The translations under genes and the position numbers were made by a program. 64,000 nt of DNA from Formicarius rufipectus (taxonomy: Eukaryota > Chordata > Aves > Passeriformes > Formicariidae). Shown here in pieces: positions 60,931 through 64,000 of this stretch (its first letter is position 1; each line of letters starts with the position of its first letter). The stretch is from assembly GCA_013399695.1 (NCBI GenBank), contig VXAU01001833.1, forward strand, positions 1 to 64,000, in the 5' to 3' direction. The notes under the pieces were generated by a model. The model was not told where the DNA came from, ran no database searches, and saw only the letters and a program-made list of their open reading frames with translations.

Positions 60931-63900
60931 GGGCATCGCTGTCAGGTGCTCTCTGGTTTTCAGACAGAAATGTATTTCTTTCCCTGCTCTCTTTAGTGAC
61001 TTTACGTCTTCCCTAAACAATGCTGCCGGCAAGGCAGCGAACTGCTTTCTTGTCATTTTCGTTTCATACCTTTGGAAGGGGCTGCCTTGAAATGTACTTA
61101 GATTTTATTCATTGAGTAGAAATTGTTTTAGAAAACGTGAAATTCCGTAAAAAAATGGGGTGGAGAAAAAGAAACCCCAAAAGCCAGAGGTTTCCATCTT
61201 ATACTAAATAGGCAAATGTCAGAAAATTCAGTGCAGCCTTGGAAGGGTTCATGTAACCAAGTCAAAAAGATGAGATGCTGAGTGTTGCAGGCTGCATAGA
61301 CAAAGACTCTCTTGACTTAAAATCCTATCACCAGTGTCGATTACTTGGCCAAAATAATGCTTTCAGCAGATTTTTTTTTCTAACATAACTAAAGCACTGA
61401 CTGTAAAGTGTAGTGAAAATAGTTGAAGGTGTCACCTCAGTTACTTCAGAGAAGTCATCAGGTGTTTAGCTTAGTCCTGTTTCTACGAGCAATTAGTATT
61501 ATAATTTCAGATTTTTCTCCAAAGCAGCCAAGAAATCCCATGTTTCATTCCTCCAACACTGCTGAAGATAAAATAATTATACAGAAGGATGGTATCATTT
61601 TAAATTACCACCATGTTTTGCACAGCAAATACGTTTCAATGCTTTAAGAGGTAATTGCTTTGAAAAATTCCAGCTGAAACAGCTCAGCCATATTTAAAAA
61701 TGCATTTAGGGAATAGCACATTGTTCTGCTCATGTTATTTAAAAAAACTCAAGTAATTTCTGGAGAAGCTGGCTAAAATTTGCAAGAGACTTTGCTGAGA
61801 TCAGAGCTGTATCTTTTGTCAGGCACATGAAAACACATCTAAATTTGACAAACGACATTTGAAAAATCATACACATAGTTAATGAACAATGATTAGTTCA
61901 GCAGCTTGGGAGTCTGAGGTTCCACAGATATTGCATATTCTCTTTGCTGTGTTTCTTTGAAGTTGCTCCCTTTGACTTTTGGTCTCATGGTGTCACAGAA
62001 AGATTTCATTTCAAGACTGATTGATAATTAAATGGTTTTTAATTATCCCAAAGTCAATTTTAAAGTCAGTACCTTGCACTAAACACTGTGCATGTATTAA
62101 AGGAGTAATATTTGATGGTGCATTTAGTTGTCAAAAAGAGTATCTTCACTTCTGTGTATGACCTATCAGTAACACGGCCACATCCTGATTACACTATTGA
62201 TTTCACACTTACTTTGCTGTTGTTAAATACATGACCAGAATATTTGTTACGATAACATAGAAAATATTTATTCTGCTTGTACAAAAAGGCCTTTGTTTTT
62301 TCTGTCTCTAGATTTGTTCCTGTCTTCTCCAAGTATCCTCAAAAAGGCTGAGAAAGCTGAATTGCAGTATTTTCCAGCTCTCATTGTACCTGACAGTAAC
62401 AGATGGGCATCCTTGTCTCCAAGACGAACAGCAGAGATGAGAACAGCACTCTAGAAAGCAAAGAGAAAACAACAGAAATACCAGAAAATCTTGAGTGCTA
62501 TCTGAGAAGCTTTTGGGCTGCAGTCAGGAGCATGAGGATTGTGCTCCTGTGGGATGGGTGGAGGCCATCATGCATTCATAAGAAAGAAATGTGGTGAGGA
62601 AAATGCTGAACTCGATTAACAGAGTGTCCTAATGTTAGAGAGGCAAAGTCTGTGGGAAGAGGAGATGGAAATAAATAAAGCTTCCTATTTTTTCTCTTCT
62701 CTCAGATAAAATGAATATGCAGCAGAATCATTGCCCCGAATTCCAGCCCTCCATTCTGCTTGCTCTTCTCCAAAAGCTTTTCATTTTCTAATGGAAAGAG
62801 GAGACGTGCACCCCACCCAAGTTACAGTTGGGTGTTTCACAACAGTTGCATGACTCAGGATCTAACACATGCAAATAGGAATATAGTTCTTTTCCTTTTA
62901 TCGTGGGTGAGTAGATCACTGGGCAGATATGCTGTCATTATACACCCTCAGCTGGATAAGAAGGGGGAGAGCTTCATTACCCTCTACAGTCTTTTGGATT
63001 GCATATCTTAGTAATGTAAGTTTCTATAAAGCAACAGATAATTAAGAGGTAAAGTAGAACATCCGTTTTTGAAAGGAAACATAAATTTCTAGTGTCAGGA
63101 AACCAGCAATTCATTAGCAAAAAAATGTAATGTTTTACGATGAATGTGTTCCCTTAAATTTCATTTAAATCACTTCATACGCCAATAATAATCTGACTTT
63201 GTAGAGACTGACCTTAATTTTCTCTACAGGGTAAATGAGATACTATGCTGACTAAGATCTTACCTGCCCAGGGCAATGCAGGATCAGCCCATTGCTCTCA
63301 GTGTGATGAATGGAAAGGCTGCAGATAAGTAAGATAATGCCAAGCCATTGTGCCACTGGCAAACAGTATAAAAAAATTAAAAAAGGAAAATAAATATTAG
63401 TCAGTCTATTAATTAGACCTTTTGTCATAGCAAAACACATTGATTGCAATGGAAAACCTTGCTTCGTTTTTTGGTCATTCAAACAAAATAATTTTCATAT
63501 GGCAAAATGAAGATTTTGATCATAGAGGACAAAGTTACAGATATAAACTACAAAATAGGATAAAAAGGTATCAGTTAAAGTGCTGTCTAAAGGCTGGAGT
63601 ATCCTCTTTTCAAATAGTACTCTGCAGACACTGAAAATCTCTGGTACACTGCCTGGATGATTCTCTAGGCTATATCAGATAATTTCTTTCATCAAGACAC
63701 TGTTTTTCTCAGAAAGCTTAAAGAGTTTGCAATTAGTGTGAAGTGAATCCCATCCCCATATCAGATTGCAATGACAGGACATTCTGGAAGAATGTTTGGC
63801 ATCTTCTTAGATGATAAGACCAAAAGCAAAATGTATAGGGATAGGAAAGCAGCAACTATAAGTTTTATATTCTCCCAATAAGATTTAATTCTATTTAAGT

Positions 63901-64000
63901 GTGGTTTGGAGTTTTTTAAAATTCATTTATGATTGTGTAATACTGCAGAAGACCTGTAAACAATAAAACTTCCTATGAGAAAGATGGAAAACTCTCACTT
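60931..64000. other. Upstream flank of APBB1IP
   Basis: Sequence returns to AT-rich composition immediately past the island. I see no exon, repeat family or RNA gene. In human the neighbour upstream of APBB1IP is GAD2, but no GAD2 exon is recognisable here. Confidence 0.7.

Noticed and set aside
60931..64000. Divergent neighbouring gene sharing the CpG island
   Set aside because: No exon with plausible splice sites and recognisable coding content is seen on the + strand. A non-coding divergent transcript cannot be excluded.
1..64000. CRISPR arrays, operons, prophage or other prokaryotic systems
   Set aside because: The window is a vertebrate intron-exon locus; no regularly spaced repeats or bacterial-type genes are present.

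Overview
The window is vertebrate nuclear DNA, almost certainly from a bird. It is AT-rich with long introns, GT-AG splice sites throughout and one CpG island. It carries several CR1 LINE fragments and a solo LTR of a type I recognise from avian genomes. There are no operons or other prokaryotic features.

One gene dominates. APBB1IP (RIAM, the Rap1-GTP-interacting adaptor) lies on the minus strand and fills most of the window. Its CpG-island promoter and non-coding first exon are near 60.5 kb. Twelve coding exons follow leftwards, from 45632 down to 489. They splice in frame into 484 codons: the N-terminal talin-binding helix, an acidic and proline-rich segment, a coiled-coil linker, the Ras-association (RA) domain, the PH domain and the start of the C-terminal tail. 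The last proline-rich exons and the 3' UTR lie beyond position 1, so the gene is cut by the window edge and not broken. RIAM binds Rap1-GTP and phosphoinositides at the plasma membrane and brings talin to integrins, and its proline motifs bind Ena/VASP proteins and profilin.

The rest is intronic or upstream sequence holding mobile elements. In gene order these are: a pentanucleotide minisatellite upstream of exon 1 (60.71-60.89 kb); in the 14.9-kb first intron, a solo LTR with 5-bp duplicated flanks (46564-47664), a tRNA-derived SINE with a 9-bp target duplication (47748-47982), a CR1 piece (49.6-49.8 kb), a 44-bp tandem duplication (54.5 kb) and a possible antisense terminal exon (55.7-56.1 kb). 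Further in are an eroded CR1 (39.4-40.15 kb), an internally deleted CR1 (34.8-35.4 kb), a LINE 3' end still coding for a C2HC zinc finger (25.67-25.98 kb) and a very old CR1 (8.43-9.27 kb). The LINE fragments lie in the same orientation as the gene and the LTR is antisense to it. Sequence beyond about 60.95 kb is upstream flank in which I see no gene.

The least ordinary items are the SINE, with class-II-tRNA-like head, TTCG-loop hairpin and (AAC)n tail, and the zinc-finger LINE fragment. Neither is a family I can name with confidence.
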